From Xenorhabdus innexi (GTDB lineage Bacteria > Pseudomonadota > Gammaproteobacteria > Enterobacterales > Enterobacteriaceae): a DNA stretch of 64,000 bases. Both the position numbers and the translations under genes were made by a program. Below, piece by piece: positions 39,569 through 48,964 of this stretch. The first letter of the stretch is position 1. Every line of letters begins with the position of its first letter. Below the pieces are notes generated by a model that worked only from the letters and a program-made list of their open reading frames with translations, was not told the DNA's origin and did not search any database. The stretch is taken from NCBI RefSeq assembly GCF_002632485.1, contig NZ_NIBU01000003.1, positions 1 to 64,000 of the forward strand, given 5' to 3'.

Positions 39569-40759
39569 TTAAATCACTTTATGCGGGCCAAAACATTCAT
39601 AATGGATATACTGTTCGTTAATGCCCATCGCCAGAAGTTGAGCGGCGATATATTGCATGAAAGCTACCGGCCCACAGAGATAAAACTCCATTCCTTCTGC
39701 GCTTATCGCATCTTTTACCGCAGCTAGCTCCATAAGCCCCGCCTGTTGGTAATCTGTGCCGTACTTATCTCCATTTCTGGGTTCGCGATACCAGACCTGA
39801 TAATTCATATTTGGCATGGATTGGGCAATCGTCTTTACTTTGTCTGAAAAGGCATGGTAGCCGCCATGTTCTGCGGCGTGAAACCAATTGATTATTCCAG
39901 AATGTGGTTGTTTATGCAGATATTGCAACATACTCATCATAGGAGTCAGGCCAACACCCGCTGAGATAAGCGTAACAGGAGTATCAGGTTGGATATCAAG
40001 GAAGAAATCACCTCGTGGTGCGGACAGTAATACGATATCCCCTTCCTGTACTTTATCGTGCATATAGCCGGAAACTTTGCCATGAGATTCCCGTTTAATG
40101 GCAATTTGATAGTGAGTTCCGTTTGGAGCAGCAGTTAATGAATACTGACGAATTTCACGATGCTGAAAAGCAGGTTCGTCCAGATAAATACTCAAATATT
40201 GCCCCGGTTTGTAATCGGAGACTTTACCGCCATCAACAGGTTCGAATTCAAAACTGGTAATGATATCGCTTTGGGGTTGTTTCCGGCTGACACGGAACTG
40301 ACGTACACCACGCCATCCCCCTTCTGACAATTCACCATTCTGGTAAATTTCTTCTTCCCGATTGATAAAAACATCGGCTAATACATTGTAGGCTTTTCCC
40401 CACGCATCCAGTACTTCTTCTGCCGGATGAAACAGCTCATCAATGGTTGCCAGCAGATGAGTACCTACAATCTGATAGTGCTCCGGCTGGATATTCAGGC
40501 TTGCATGTTTGTGAGCGATTTTTTCTACAGCCGGTAACAGAGCCGGTAAGTTATCAATGTTAGAAGCATAAGCACAAAGGGCATTGAAAAGCGCCTGACG
40601 TTGCTCGCCGTTACTCTGATGATTCATGTTAAAGATATTTTGTAATTCAGGGTGATGACTGAACATACGCTCATAAAAATGAGCCGTTAATTTTGGCCCG
40701 GTGGAAACAATCAGCGGAATGGTAGATTTTATCGTTGCGATAGTTTGGCTGTCTAACAT
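39569..40759 (-). CDS. hmp: Flavohemoprotein (nitric oxide dioxygenase)
   Basis: The 396-residue protein starts at the second of two adjacent ATGs, which is better spaced from AGGAG and matches E. coli MLDAQTIAT. The globin domain has proximal His85. The reductase domain has the FAD motif RQYSL, an NAD(P)H site ([13 protein letters not shown]) and the C-terminal YECFGPHK. It oxidises nitric oxide to nitrate. It is divergent from glyA and preceded by an NsrR-type operator. Confidence 0.97.
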   Translation of the reverse strand: MLDSQTIATIKSTIPLIVSTGPKLTAHFYERMFSHHPELQNIFNMNHQSNGEQRQALFNALCAYASNIDNLPALLPAVEKIAHKHASLNIQPEHYQIVGTHLLATIDELFHPAEEVLDAWGKAYNVLADVFINREEEIYQNGELSEGGWRGVRQFRVSRKQPQSDIITSFEFEPVDGGKVSDYKPGQYLSIYLDEPAFQHREIRQYSLTAAPNGTHYQIAIKRESHGKVSGYMHDKVQEGDIVLLSAPRGDFFLDIQPDTPVTLISAGVGLTPMMSMLQYLHKQPHSGIINWFHAAEHGGYHAFSDKVKTIAQSMPNMNYQVWYREPRNGDKYGTDYQQAGLMELAAVKDAISAEGMEFYLCGPVAFMQYIAAQLLAMGINEQYIHYECFGPHKVI

Positions 40760-40795
40760 CATGATCTCCTGAATTTTTAATCATGCTTAATTAAT

Positions 40796-40818
40796 AAGTT
40801 GTATTTTAAATGCAACTT
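40796..40818. promoter_or_regulatory. NsrR-type operator upstream of hmp
   Basis: An 11-1-11 inverted repeat, AAGTTGTATTT then T then AAATGCAACTT, matches the NsrR pattern (AAGATGCATTT-N-AAATGCATCTT) with its arms symmetrical at 10 of 11 positions. It lies 37 bases before the hmp start, so NO-sensitive repression is likely. Confidence 0.85.
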
Positions 40819-40980
40819 ATGTTTCTGGGGAAGAGCTTAAAGATCAAAACCAGCAATGATCTTGACTTAAATCAAAATCGCAGGATATGTGACCTATTAA
40901 TGTTTGACAGGGATCACAAAGATCGATGATAAATCTCAGGCTCATAAAAAACATGATGAGCTGATGGGCGGCAGGTGTTT

Positions 40981-40996
40981 AAGCAAACGTTTGCGT
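40981..40996. promoter_or_regulatory. PurR-type operator upstream of glyA
   Basis: AAGCAAACGTTTGCGT has the palindromic PurR core GCAAACGTTTGC. E. coli glyA is repressed by PurR, and the site lies 123 bases before the glyA start. Confidence 0.82.
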
Positions 40997-41118
40997 AAAA
41001 TGTCCTGTCAAGACTATCTCATTTGATAAAAAGAGATTACACTGTGTCACATTCTGTCCCTCAGGGATATTTTTTAGAAATATAGCCTTTAGAGATGTAG
41101 CTGAGTCAGGAGAACCTA

Positions 41119-42372
41119 ATGTTAAAGCGTGAAATGAATATTGCGAATTATGATCCCGAACTGTGGCAGGCGATGGAACAGGAGGTTCGTCGTCAGGAAG
41201 AACATATTGAATTGATTGCTTCTGAAAACTACACCAGCCCAAGAGTTATGCAGGCTCAAGGCTCTCAGTTGACTAACAAGTATGCGGAAGGCTATCCGGG
41301 CAAACGCTACTATGGTGGCTGTGAGTACGTTGATATAGTTGAGCAACTGGCAATTGACAGAGCAAAAGAGCTGTTTGGTGCTGATTATGCTAATGTCCAG
41401 CCGCATTCAGGTTCTCAGGCGAATATGGCGGTCTATATGACGCTGTTGCAACCCGGTGATACAGTTTTAGGGATGAATCTGGCACACGGTGGGCATCTGA
41501 CTCACGGTTCTCCAGTTAATTTCTCTGGGAAACTTTATAATGTTGTTCCTTATGGTATTGATGAACATGGCAAAATTGATTACGACGATATCCGTAATCA
41601 GGCAATAAAACATCAGCCTAAAATGATCATCGGTGGTTTCTCTGCCTACTCTGGTGTGGTTGACTGGGCAAAAATGCGCGAAATTGCTGATGAAATCGGT
41701 GCATACCTTTTTGTTGATATGGCTCATGTGGCTGGTTTGATTGCTGCGGGTGTTTATCCGAACCCGGTTCCTCATGCTCACGTTGTGACAACCACTACTC
41801 ACAAAACACTGGCAGGCCCACGCGGCGGTCTGATTCTGGCGAAAGGCGGGGATGAAGAGCTGTATAAGAAACTGAACTCGGCTGTTTTCCCAGGTGGTCA
41901 GGGTGGCCCGCTGATGCATGTTATCGCTGGTAAAGCGGTTGCGCTGAAAGAAGCCATGGAGCCAGAATTCAAAACTTATCAGCAGCAAGTCGCTAAGAAT
42001 GCCAAAGTAATGGTTGATGTATTCTTGCAGCGTGGCTACAAAATTGTTTCCGGTAGCACTGAAAACCATCTGTTCCTGCTGGATTTGGTCGATAAAGATA
42101 TCACGGGCAAAGAAGCAGATGCAGCATTAGGTCGAGCCAATATTACCGTGAATAAAAACAGCGTACCTAATGATCCCCGTAGTCCATTTGTGACTTCCGG
42201 TATTCGTATTGGTACCCCGGCAATCACTCGTCGTGGTTTCAAAGAAGAAGAAACCCGTGAGCTGGCAGGCTGGATATGTGATGTGCTGGATAATATCAAT
42301 GACGAAACGGTGATTGACAGCGTTAAACAGAAAGTATTGGCTATCTGTGCAAAATATCCGGTCTACGCATAA
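41119..42372 (+). CDS. glyA: Serine hydroxymethyltransferase
   Basis: The 417-residue PLP enzyme has the same length as in E. coli and the same N-terminus ([19 protein letters not shown]). The PLP lysine lies in [15 protein letters not shown] (about Lys229). It interconverts serine and glycine while loading tetrahydrofolate with a one-carbon unit. A terminator follows. Confidence 0.98.
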   Translation: MLKREMNIANYDPELWQAMEQEVRRQEEHIELIASENYTSPRVMQAQGSQLTNKYAEGYPGKRYYGGCEYVDIVEQLAIDRAKELFGADYANVQPHSGSQANMAVYMTLLQPGDTVLGMNLAHGGHLTHGSPVNFSGKLYNVVPYGIDEHGKIDYDDIRNQAIKHQPKMIIGGFSAYSGVVDWAKMREIADEIGAYLFVDMAHVAGLIAAGVYPNPVPHAHVVTTTTHKTLAGPRGGLILAKGGDEELYKKLNSAVFPGGQGGPLMHVIAGKAVALKEAMEPEFKTYQQQVAKNAKVMVDVFLQRGYKIVSGSTENHLFLLDLVDKDITGKEADAALGRANITVNKNSVPNDPRSPFVTSGIRIGTPAITRRGFKEEETRELAGWICDVLDNINDETVIDSVKQKVLAICAKYPVYA

Positions 42373-42404
42373 TTTAGAATATAAATATTGAATAAGTAGT
42401 TAAT

Positions 42405-42442
42405 AAGCCCGTCTCACGACATCAGTTCTGAGCGGGTTTTTT
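42405..42442 (+). terminator. Terminator after glyA
   Basis: AAGCCCG-TCTCA pairs with TGA-GCGGGTT with one bulge, followed by TTTTTT (42437-42442). Confidence 0.8.
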
Positions 42443-42478
42443 GCATTAAACTTTTTGCATCAAACACGGGGGCAAAGG

Positions 42479-43708
42479 ATGGTTGTGCCATCAACATTTT
42501 GGCTGGGGTTAGGCTACTTCACCTATTTTTTTTCTTTCGGTATATTTTTACCATTCTGGTCAGTCTGGTTACAGGGAGAAGGTATAAAGCCTTCGATGAT
42601 CGGCATTATATTAGGTATCGGCTTGGTTTCCCGCTTTATTGGCAGTCTGGTTATTTCCCCCACTGTTAAAGATCCCGCCAAATTAATTACCGCATTAAGA
42701 TTATTATCTTTTTTGACTCTGCTCTTTGCTATCGGCTTTTCTTTTGGCAGCCACTGGGCATGGATTACGTTGGTTATGATAGGTTTTAACCTGTTTTTTT
42801 CACCGCTAATCCCTTTATCAGATGCTTTAGCAGGGACATGGCAAAAACAGTTTACTTTTGATTATGGCAAAGTGCGGGTGTGGGGATCGATTGCTTTTGT
42901 TATCAGCTCTTCTTTAACCGGAATATTGTTGTCTTCTTCCGGGATTGAATTCGGCTCAGGTATAAGTCTCTCCTTTGATAAGCTCAATGACTGGATTGGC
43001 AGTAATTTATTTGGCCATCATCAGATTATCCTCGTTTCCCTGATTGTCAGTGTTGCGATTATGCTGTCCGGCATGATGCTGAAACCCTCTATTATGCCTG
43101 AGGGTAAAATCAAGGTAGAAAATGCCAGTGCAGTATCATTCAGAAAGTTACTATCCGAAAAATCAGTGTGGCAGTTTTTATTGTGTGTCACGTTATTACA
43201 GGCAGCTCATGCCGGTTATTACAGCTTTGGTTCCATTTATTGGGAAAAAGCCGGTTATTCTTCATCAACTATCGGTTATCTCTGGTCACTGGGCGTTGTG
43301 GCTGAAGTGATTGTTTTCACCTTTAGTAAACAGCTATTCCGCCACTGGAATGCCCGCAGTCTTCTGCTGCTCTCCGCTATTTGCGGGGTTATCCGTTGGG
43401 GATTAATGGGAACGTTCACGGAATTGCCGGTGCTGATTATTATTCAAATTCTGCATTGTGGAACTTTTACTGTCTGCCATTTAGCTGCCATGCGTTTTAT
43501 CGGTGCCAGAAAAGAAAATGAAGTGATTCGCTTGCAGTCAGTCTATTCTGCGTTAGCAATGGGGGGCGGCATTGCGGTTATGAGTGCAGTGGGCGGTTTC
43601 CTGTATGAACATATAGGCGGCGGTATCTACTGGGTGATGGCATTGGTCGCATTACCGACGATTTTCTTACGGCCTAAAAAAGCGGAAGCTCAGATTCATT
43701 CGCTATGA
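42479..43708 (+). CDS. hcaT: MFS transporter, HcaT family
   Basis: From ATG 42479 (MVVPSTFWLGLGYFTYFFSF) the protein has 409 residues and about 12 membrane segments. Strong similarity to E. coli HcaT includes FFSPLIPLSDALAGTWQKQF, FDYGKVRVWGS, GYLWSLGVVAEV and QILHCGTFTVCHLAAMRF. HcaT is a putative 3-phenylpropionate/proton symporter. This version has an extra loop of roughly 30 residues (about 170-200, SSGIEFGSGISLSFDKLND) not found in E. coli. The hca catabolic genes are not nearby, so the substrate could differ. Confidence 0.85.
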   Translation: MVVPSTFWLGLGYFTYFFSFGIFLPFWSVWLQGEGIKPSMIGIILGIGLVSRFIGSLVISPTVKDPAKLITALRLLSFLTLLFAIGFSFGSHWAWITLVMIGFNLFFSPLIPLSDALAGTWQKQFTFDYGKVRVWGSIAFVISSSLTGILLSSSGIEFGSGISLSFDKLNDWIGSNLFGHHQIILVSLIVSVAIMLSGMMLKPSIMPEGKIKVENASAVSFRKLLSEKSVWQFLLCVTLLQAAHAGYYSFGSIYWEKAGYSSSTIGYLWSLGVVAEVIVFTFSKQLFRHWNARSLLLLSAICGVIRWGLMGTFTELPVLIIIQILHCGTFTVCHLAAMRFIGARKENEVIRLQSVYSALAMGGGIAVMSAVGGFLYEHIGGGIYWVMALVALPTIFLRPKKAEAQIHSL

Positions 43709-43757
43709 ATATACCAATGAGCTATCGCGTACCTTGTAAGTAGCGCGTTAAATAAAG

Positions 43758-43788
43758 AAAGGGCACCAATAAAAACAAGGTGCCCTTT
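43758..43788. terminator. Bidirectional terminator between hcaT and suhB
   Basis: AAAGGGCACC (43758-43767) pairs perfectly with GGTGCCCTTT (43779-43788), with T-rich tails on both strands, best on the minus strand for suhB. Confidence 0.85.
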
Positions 43789-43820
43789 AAATCACATTGC
43801 TCAGCGAGTTATTTTTAAAA

Positions 43821-44624
43821 TTAACGCTTCAGTGCTTCAGTTAATTCTTCACGCATCTCAGACAGCATATCTTTAACAATACGTGGGCTGCCTGCAACGA
43901 TATTACCGGAATTGGTGTAGTTATGACCACCAACGAAGTCGGTCACGATACAGCCGGACTCACGTACCAACAGCTCACCACCCATGAAATCCCACGGCTT
44001 CAGGCCGATCTCGAAATAGCCATCTACACGCCCGGCAGCGACATAAGCCATGTCCAGAGCTGCGGAACCGGTGCGACGGAAATCAGCACAGCGCTCAAAT
44101 AATTTACCCAGTACGTTCATGTAAGGGATAGAGTGTTGCTTAGCTTTGAATGGGAAACCGGTAGCAATGATAGTGCCATCGAGATCACGGGCGTTACTAC
44201 CACGTAGACGATAACCATTTAGCTGTGCACCCTGACCACGGGTCGCAGTGAACAATTCATTACGCATCGGATCGTAAACCACAGCAACTTCAGTGCGGCC
44301 TTTGATACGCACGGCAATGGAAACAGCAAAGTGTGGAAGACGTTTAATAAAGTTGGTGGTGCCATCCAGTGGATCGATTACCCATTGGATATCGCTTTCT
44401 TCACCTAAGTGTTCACCTGTTTCTTCAGTGATAATCGTGTGCTTAGGGTAAGACTTACGGATAATGTCAATGATCATGCTTTCAGCATCGCGATCAACAT
44501 TAGTGACAAAATCGTTACTGCCTTTTTGGCTTGCTTCAACAGCATCAGGAGTTTCATAGCTTTTGGCAATATGGTTGCCGGCCTTACGAGCAGCGCGTAT
44601 AGCGATATTTAGCATCGGATGCAT
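43821..44624 (-). CDS. suhB: Inositol-1-monophosphatase SuhB
   Basis: The 267-residue protein has the metal-binding motifs of the inositol monophosphatase family: ITEETGEH, WVIDPLDGTTNF and KPWDFMGGELLVRESG. Besides hydrolysing inositol phosphates in vitro, E. coli SuhB binds RNA polymerase with NusA/NusG in rRNA antitermination. It is divergent from trmJ. Confidence 0.97.
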   Translation of the reverse strand: MHPMLNIAIRAARKAGNHIAKSYETPDAVEASQKGSNDFVTNVDRDAESMIIDIIRKSYPKHTIITEETGEHLGEESDIQWVIDPLDGTTNFIKRLPHFAVSIAVRIKGRTEVAVVYDPMRNELFTATRGQGAQLNGYRLRGSNARDLDGTIIATGFPFKAKQHSIPYMNVLGKLFERCADFRRTGSAALDMAYVAAGRVDGYFEIGLKPWDFMGGELLVRESGCIVTDFVGGHNYTNSGNIVAGSPRIVKDMLSEMREELTEALKR

Positions 44625-44749
44625 GGGGTATCTTCCACCAGAATTTTAAAGAACGGGAAACAAATCGGCGCGCAGTATAGCAGTAGTTCGTCAAAATGAC
44701 TAATGCTGTGTTAAGATATTCGGCTCTTATCCTGAAATTAAAAGCTGTC

Positions 44750-45496
44750 ATGTTAGAGAACATCCGCATTATCCTGGTAGAAACCTCCCACACAGGCAAC
44801 ATGGGTTCAGCTGCCAGAGCTATGAAAACAATGGGGTTAACCAACCTGTATCTGGTAAATCCGCTTGTCCAGCCTGACTCTCACGCTATTGCACTTTCAG
44901 CAGGTGCCAGTGATGTTATTGGTAATGCCACGATTGTGGAGTCGCTGGATGAAGCACTGTCCGGGTGTGAGTTGGTTATCGGAACCAGTGCCCGCTCCCG
45001 TACACTTTCCTGGCCAATGGTTGAACCACGGGAATGTGGTGAACGCTGTGTCAGGGCTGTTCAGAACTCACCGGTAGCTATTGTATTCGGTCGTGAGCGT
45101 GTGGGGCTGACCAACGAAGAACTCCAGAAGTGTCACTACCATCTTTATATTCCGACTAACCCGGAATATGGTTCGCTGAATCTGGCTATGGCTGTTCAGT
45201 TGGTCAGTTATGAGATCCGGATGGCGTACCTTACTGCTCAGGAAAAACAGGATGCTACAGAGCATGAAGCTGAGTACCCGCCTGTTGAAGATATGGAGCG
45301 TTTTTACCAGCACCTTGAGCAGGTATTAAGTAACTCCGGCTTTATTCGTAAAGCTCATCCGGGGCAGATAATGAACAGATTAAGGCGTCTCTATACTCGC
45401 GCCCGTCCAGAAACTCAGGAGTTAAATATCCTTCGTGGTATTCTGACCTCTATGGAAAAATGGGCTAATAAATCATCAGGCTCCGGTTTGAAATAG
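44750..45496 (+). CDS. trmJ: tRNA (cytidine/uridine-2'-O-)-methyltransferase TrmJ
   Basis: From ATG 44750 ([20 protein letters not shown]) the protein has 248 residues. The SPOUT fold is shown by [35 protein letters not shown] and [19 protein letters not shown], which form the trefoil-knot SAM site. It methylates position 32 of certain tRNAs. It precedes iscR, as in E. coli. Confidence 0.96.
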   Translation: MLENIRIILVETSHTGNMGSAARAMKTMGLTNLYLVNPLVQPDSHAIALSAGASDVIGNATIVESLDEALSGCELVIGTSARSRTLSWPMVEPRECGERCVRAVQNSPVAIVFGRERVGLTNEELQKCHYHLYIPTNPEYGSLNLAMAVQLVSYEIRMAYLTAQEKQDATEHEAEYPPVEDMERFYQHLEQVLSNSGFIRKAHPGQIMNRLRRLYTRARPETQELNILRGILTSMEKWANKSSGSGLK

Positions 45497-45546
45497 GTTG
45501 AAAAATGAGGTGTATGAGCGGTAACAGGATGAAAGACAACTAAATA

Positions 45547-45596
45547 ATAGTTGAGTAAATTACTAGGTTAAATAGTTGACTAAAACGCTCAGGAAT
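45547..45596 (+). promoter_or_regulatory. Two tandem IscR type-1 sites at the iscR promoter
   Basis: Two 25-base segments that abut exactly both begin ATAGTTGA: 45547-45571 (GTAAATTACTAGG inside) and 45572-45596 (CTAAAACGCTCAGGAAT at the end). Both resemble the [2Fe-2S]-IscR consensus ATASYYGACT-RWWWYAGTC. TTGACT at 45576-45581 could be the -35. This fits IscR autorepression. Confidence 0.75.
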
Positions 45597-45635
45597 GCCA
45601 CAATTTGACCCATATTTCACCATGGAGTTTTTGTT

Positions 45636-46130
45636 ATGAGACTGACATCAAAAGGACGTTATGCGGTAACTGCCATGTTAGATGTGGCATTGCATTCACA
45701 AGAAGGGCCGGTGCCACTAGCTGACATATCTGAACGTCAGGGAATTTCCCTTTCCTATCTTGAGCAGTTGTTTTCTCGCCTACGTAAGAATGGTCTGGTT
45801 TCTAGCGTCCGTGGTCCGGGTGGCGGTTATCTGCTTGGCAGAGATGCCGGTAAGATTTTCGTCGCTGAAGTGATTTCTGCTGTTGATGAATCTGTAGATG
45901 CAACTCGTTGTCAGGGCAGGGAAGGCTGTCAGGGCGGTGATCGCTGTTTGACTCATACATTATGGCGTGACCTTAGCGAGCGTATTACGAGTTTCCTGAA
46001 CAGTATCAGTTTAGAAGAATTAGTGAACAACCAAGAAGTTTTAGACGTTGCTGATCGTCAAGACAGCGATAAGCGCCGTACTGCTAATGGCAGGATTCAA
46101 GAAATGATTAACGTTAACCTGCGTGCTTAA
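45636..46130 (+). CDS. iscR: Iron-sulphur cluster regulator IscR
   Basis: The 164-residue Rrf2-family regulator has a winged helix ([35 protein letters not shown]) and the cluster ligands Cys92, Cys98, Cys104 and His107 at E. coli positions. It represses the isc operon when it holds a [2Fe-2S] cluster. iscS follows after 59 bases. Confidence 0.98.
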   Translation: MRLTSKGRYAVTAMLDVALHSQEGPVPLADISERQGISLSYLEQLFSRLRKNGLVSSVRGPGGGYLLGRDAGKIFVAEVISAVDESVDATRCQGREGCQGGDRCLTHTLWRDLSERITSFLNSISLEELVNNQEVLDVADRQDSDKRRTANGRIQEMINVNLRA

Positions 46131-46189
46131 TTAGCGGTAAATAAGCGGCAACTAACTGTATTAAAAGTGTCTTACGGAGCATGTGAGCA

Positions 46190-47404
46190 ATGAAATTACC
46201 CATTTATTTGGACTATTCAGCGACAACCCCGGTTGATAACCGTGTTGCTGAAAAGATGATGAATTATCTGACTATGGACGGGGTTTTCGGTAACCCTGCT
46301 TCCCGTTCACACCGTTTTGGCTGGCAGGCTGAAGAAGCGGTTGATATTGCGCGTAACCAGATTGCTGACCTGATCGGTGCTGACCCGCGTGAAATCGTCT
46401 TTACTTCAGGTGCAACAGAATCAGATAACCTCGGTATTAAAGGTGCAGCGAAATTCTATCAGAAAAAAGGCAAGCACATTATTACCAGTAAAACTGAACA
46501 CAAAGCTGTTTTAGATACTTGTCGTCAGTTGGAGCGTGAAGGTTTTGAAGTGACTTACCTTGCACCAATGAGCAACGGTATGCTCGATCTGAAAGAGCTG
46601 GAAGCCACAATGCGTGACGATACGATTCTGGTTTCTATCATGCACGTCAACAACGAAATTGGTATTGTTCAGGACATTGTGACCATCGGTGATATGTGTC
46701 GCAGCCGCGGCATCATTTTCCATGTTGATGCCACTCAGAGTGTCGGGAAACTGCCGATTGACCTCAGCAAACTGAAAGTCGATCTGATGTCTTTCTCTGC
46801 TCATAAATTATATGGCCCGATGGGTATTGGCGGTTTGTATGTTCGCCGCAAACCTCGTATCCGTATTGAAGCACAGCAGCACGGTGGCGGCCATGAGCGT
46901 GGTATGCGTTCCGGTACACTGCCTGTTCACCAGATTGTCGGCATGGGCGAAGCCTACCGCATTGCAAAAGAAGAACTGCAAGCCGAGTCAGAACGTCTGC
47001 GTGCTTTACGTCTGCGTTTATGGAACGGTATCAAAGATATTGAAGAAGTTTACCTGAATGGTGATTTGGAACTGGGTGCACCACACATTCTGAATGTCAG
47101 CTTCAACTACGTTGAAGGTGAGTCATTGATGATGTCACTGAAAGACTTAGCGGTTTCTTCCGGTTCAGCATGTACTTCTGCGAGCCTTGAGCCTTCCTAT
47201 GTTCTGCGCGCACTGGGTATGAATGATGAGCTGGCACACAGTTCTATTCGTTTCTCTTTGGGGCGTTTTACCACAGAAGAAGAAATAGACTATGCAATCA
47301 AGTTGATTCATAACGCGATTGGCCACCTGCGCGATCTTTCTCCACTGTGGGAAATGTTCAAGCAAGGCGTGGATCTCAGCACCATCGAATGGTCTCATCA
47401 TTAA
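46190..47404 (+). CDS. iscS: Cysteine desulfurase IscS
   Basis: The 404-residue PLP enzyme (E. coli 404) has lysine in [15 protein letters not shown] (about Lys206) and the persulphide cysteine in [13 protein letters not shown] (about Cys328). It supplies sulphur from cysteine to IscU, TusA and ThiI. It lies 24 bases before iscU. Confidence 0.98.
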   Translation: MKLPIYLDYSATTPVDNRVAEKMMNYLTMDGVFGNPASRSHRFGWQAEEAVDIARNQIADLIGADPREIVFTSGATESDNLGIKGAAKFYQKKGKHIITSKTEHKAVLDTCRQLEREGFEVTYLAPMSNGMLDLKELEATMRDDTILVSIMHVNNEIGIVQDIVTIGDMCRSRGIIFHVDATQSVGKLPIDLSKLKVDLMSFSAHKLYGPMGIGGLYVRRKPRIRIEAQQHGGGHERGMRSGTLPVHQIVGMGEAYRIAKEELQAESERLRALRLRLWNGIKDIEEVYLNGDLELGAPHILNVSFNYVEGESLMMSLKDLAVSSGSACTSASLEPSYVLRALGMNDELAHSSIRFSLGRFTTEEEIDYAIKLIHNAIGHLRDLSPLWEMFKQGVDLSTIEWSHH

Positions 47405-47428
47405 TCAGACAGTTTCAGGAGTAACGAC

Positions 47429-47815
47429 ATGGCTTACAGCGAAAAAGTAATTGATCACTATGAAAATCCACGCAATGTAGGGTCATTTGATAGCGAAGAT
47501 CCTTCAGTGGGTAGCGGAATGGTTGGTGCGCCAGCTTGTGGTGACGTCATGAGACTGCAAATTAAAGTCAGTGATGACGGCATTATCGAAGATGCACGTT
47601 TTAAAACTTATGGCTGCGGTTCGGCGATTGCATCCAGTTCTCTGGTAACAGAATGGATGAAAGGAAAATCACTGGATCAGGCTGAAGCAATCAAAAACAC
47701 TGAGATTGCTGATGAACTGGAGTTACCGCCAGTGAAAATTCACTGTTCTATTCTGGCAGAAGATGCAATTAAAGCTGCAATTGCAGATTATAAGAACAAG
47801 CGTCAGGCCAAGTAA
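47429..47815 (+). CDS. iscU: Iron-sulphur scaffold protein IscU
   Basis: The 128-residue scaffold has ligands Cys37, Asp39, Cys63 and Cys106 and the HscA-recognition motif LPPVK (99-103), all at E. coli positions. Clusters are built here and passed on with HscA/HscB. A 136-base spacer with an inverted repeat separates it from iscA; in E. coli the gap is much shorter. Confidence 0.98.
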   Translation: MAYSEKVIDHYENPRNVGSFDSEDPSVGSGMVGAPACGDVMRLQIKVSDDGIIEDARFKTYGCGSAIASSSLVTEWMKGKSLDQAEAIKNTEIADELELPPVKIHCSILAEDAIKAAIADYKNKRQAK

Positions 47816-47887
47816 TTCTTCTAAATGCACCCTACGGGTGAAATATAATTCTGGTGGATATTGTTTCAATATCCACCTTTACTGATT

Positions 47888-47922
47888 TTGAAGATGACCG
47901 CTTCAAAAGTCATCATCTTCAA
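47888..47922. repeat. Inverted repeat in the iscU-iscA spacer
   Basis: TTGAAGATGA (47888-47897) pairs perfectly with TCATCTTCAA (47913-47922) around a 15-nt loop. A smaller CACCC/GGGTG hairpin lies upstream at about 47827-47839. There is no T-run. It may stabilise or punctuate the polycistronic message. Confidence 0.65.
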
Positions 47923-47951
47923 GATTAATAGTTTTAAAAGTGAGGTGTTGT

Positions 47952-48275
47952 ATGTCAATTTCCCTGACAGAAAGTGCAGCCCAGCGTGTTTTGGCTTTCC
48001 TTGATAATCGTGGAAAAGGTGTTGGTCTGCGTCTGGGAGTGAGAACTTCCGGCTGTTCTGGTATGGCATATGTACTTGAATTTGCTGATACAGTTAATGA
48101 TGAAGATCAGGTTTTTGAAGATAAGGGCGTGAAAGTTATCGTTGATGGTAAAAGCATTGTTTACCTTGATGGAACTGAGTTGGATTTTATCAAAGAAGGT
48201 CTGAACGAAGGCTTTAAATTCAACAACCCCAATGTTTCCGGCGAATGCGGCTGTGGGGAAAGTTTTAACGTTTAA
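47952..48275 (+). CDS. iscA: Iron-sulphur cluster assembly protein IscA
   Basis: From ATG 47952 ([16 protein letters not shown]) the A-type carrier has 107 residues with Cys35, Cys99 and Cys101 ([10 protein letters not shown]). It transfers clusters, mainly [4Fe-4S], to target proteins. An upstream frame extension of four codons is not supported. Confidence 0.97.
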   Translation: MSISLTESAAQRVLAFLDNRGKGVGLRLGVRTSGCSGMAYVLEFADTVNDEDQVFEDKGVKVIVDGKSIVYLDGTELDFIKEGLNEGFKFNNPNVSGECGCGESFNV

Positions 48276-48306
48276 CCCCCGTATTTTGCGAAACCAAGAG
48301 TAACTT

Positions 48307-48828
48307 ATGGACTACTTTACTTTATTCGGGTTGCCTGCGCGTTATGCAATAGATCGCCAACAATTGGCGACCCGCTATCAGGAGTTACAGCGTCAGTTTC
48401 ATCCTGATCGTTTTGCCACTCAGCCAGAGCGTGAGAAAACGCTGGCACTTCAACAGGCTGCAACCATCAATGATGGTTATCAAACTCTGAAACACCCCCT
48501 GAAACGTGCAGAATATATGCTGTCTCAGCAAGGGTTTAACTTATCCAGTGAACAGCACACAATGCAGGATACGGCTTTCCTGATGCAGCAGTTAGAGTTG
48601 CGTGAAGAGCTGGATAGCATTGAACAGAGTGCAGAGCCGGATGCTGCATTAGCTGGTTTTTCATCTCGCCTGAATAAAATGATTAAAACTCGCAGTGAGC
48701 AGATGGAACAACAGCTGGATGCAGAGCAATGGTCAATTGCCGCCGATACTGTCCGTAAGTTACGCTTTCTGGATAAATTGCAACAGCAGGTCGAGCAGCT
48801 GGAAGAGCGGTTGCTGGATGACTTTTAG
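48307..48828 (+). CDS. hscB: Co-chaperone HscB
   Basis: The 173-residue protein has an N-terminal J domain ([23 protein letters not shown] in FHPDRF) and a C-terminal helical domain that binds IscU. It stimulates the HscA ATPase and delivers IscU. A 136-base spacer with a repeat element precedes hscA. Confidence 0.97.
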   Translation: MDYFTLFGLPARYAIDRQQLATRYQELQRQFHPDRFATQPEREKTLALQQAATINDGYQTLKHPLKRAEYMLSQQGFNLSSEQHTMQDTAFLMQQLELREELDSIEQSAEPDAALAGFSSRLNKMIKTRSEQMEQQLDAEQWSIAADTVRKLRFLDKLQQQVEQLEERLLDDF

Positions 48829-48867
48829 CTGCATCGCGTTTTAGTGAACAATGCGTGGCTGATTTAA

Positions 48868-48942
48868 TATATCCGGTAAATTTCAAGTTATATCGATATT
48901 TATATCGATGCCAGCAGAGCGGCCGCTTGAAAGACGGATATA
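48868..48942. repeat. Small palindromic intergenic repeat element in the hscB-hscA spacer
   Basis: TATATCCG (48868-48875) with CGGATATA (48935-48942) and TTTCAAG (48881-48887) with CTTGAAA (48926-48932) form nested inverted ends. Inside, ATATCGAT occurs twice in tandem. A related half-element (CGTCTTTCAAG) lies at the 3' end of recN. I recall similar CTTGAAAGACG sequences as common between genes in Xenorhabdus and Photorhabdus, but could not check this. Confidence 0.65.
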
Positions 48943-48964
48943 GTGGTTTTTTATAGGGGCACAC

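Noticed and set aside
41467-42069. 200-residue antisense frame in glyA
   Set aside because: Shadow of the conserved glyA coding sequence, without start signals or similarity.
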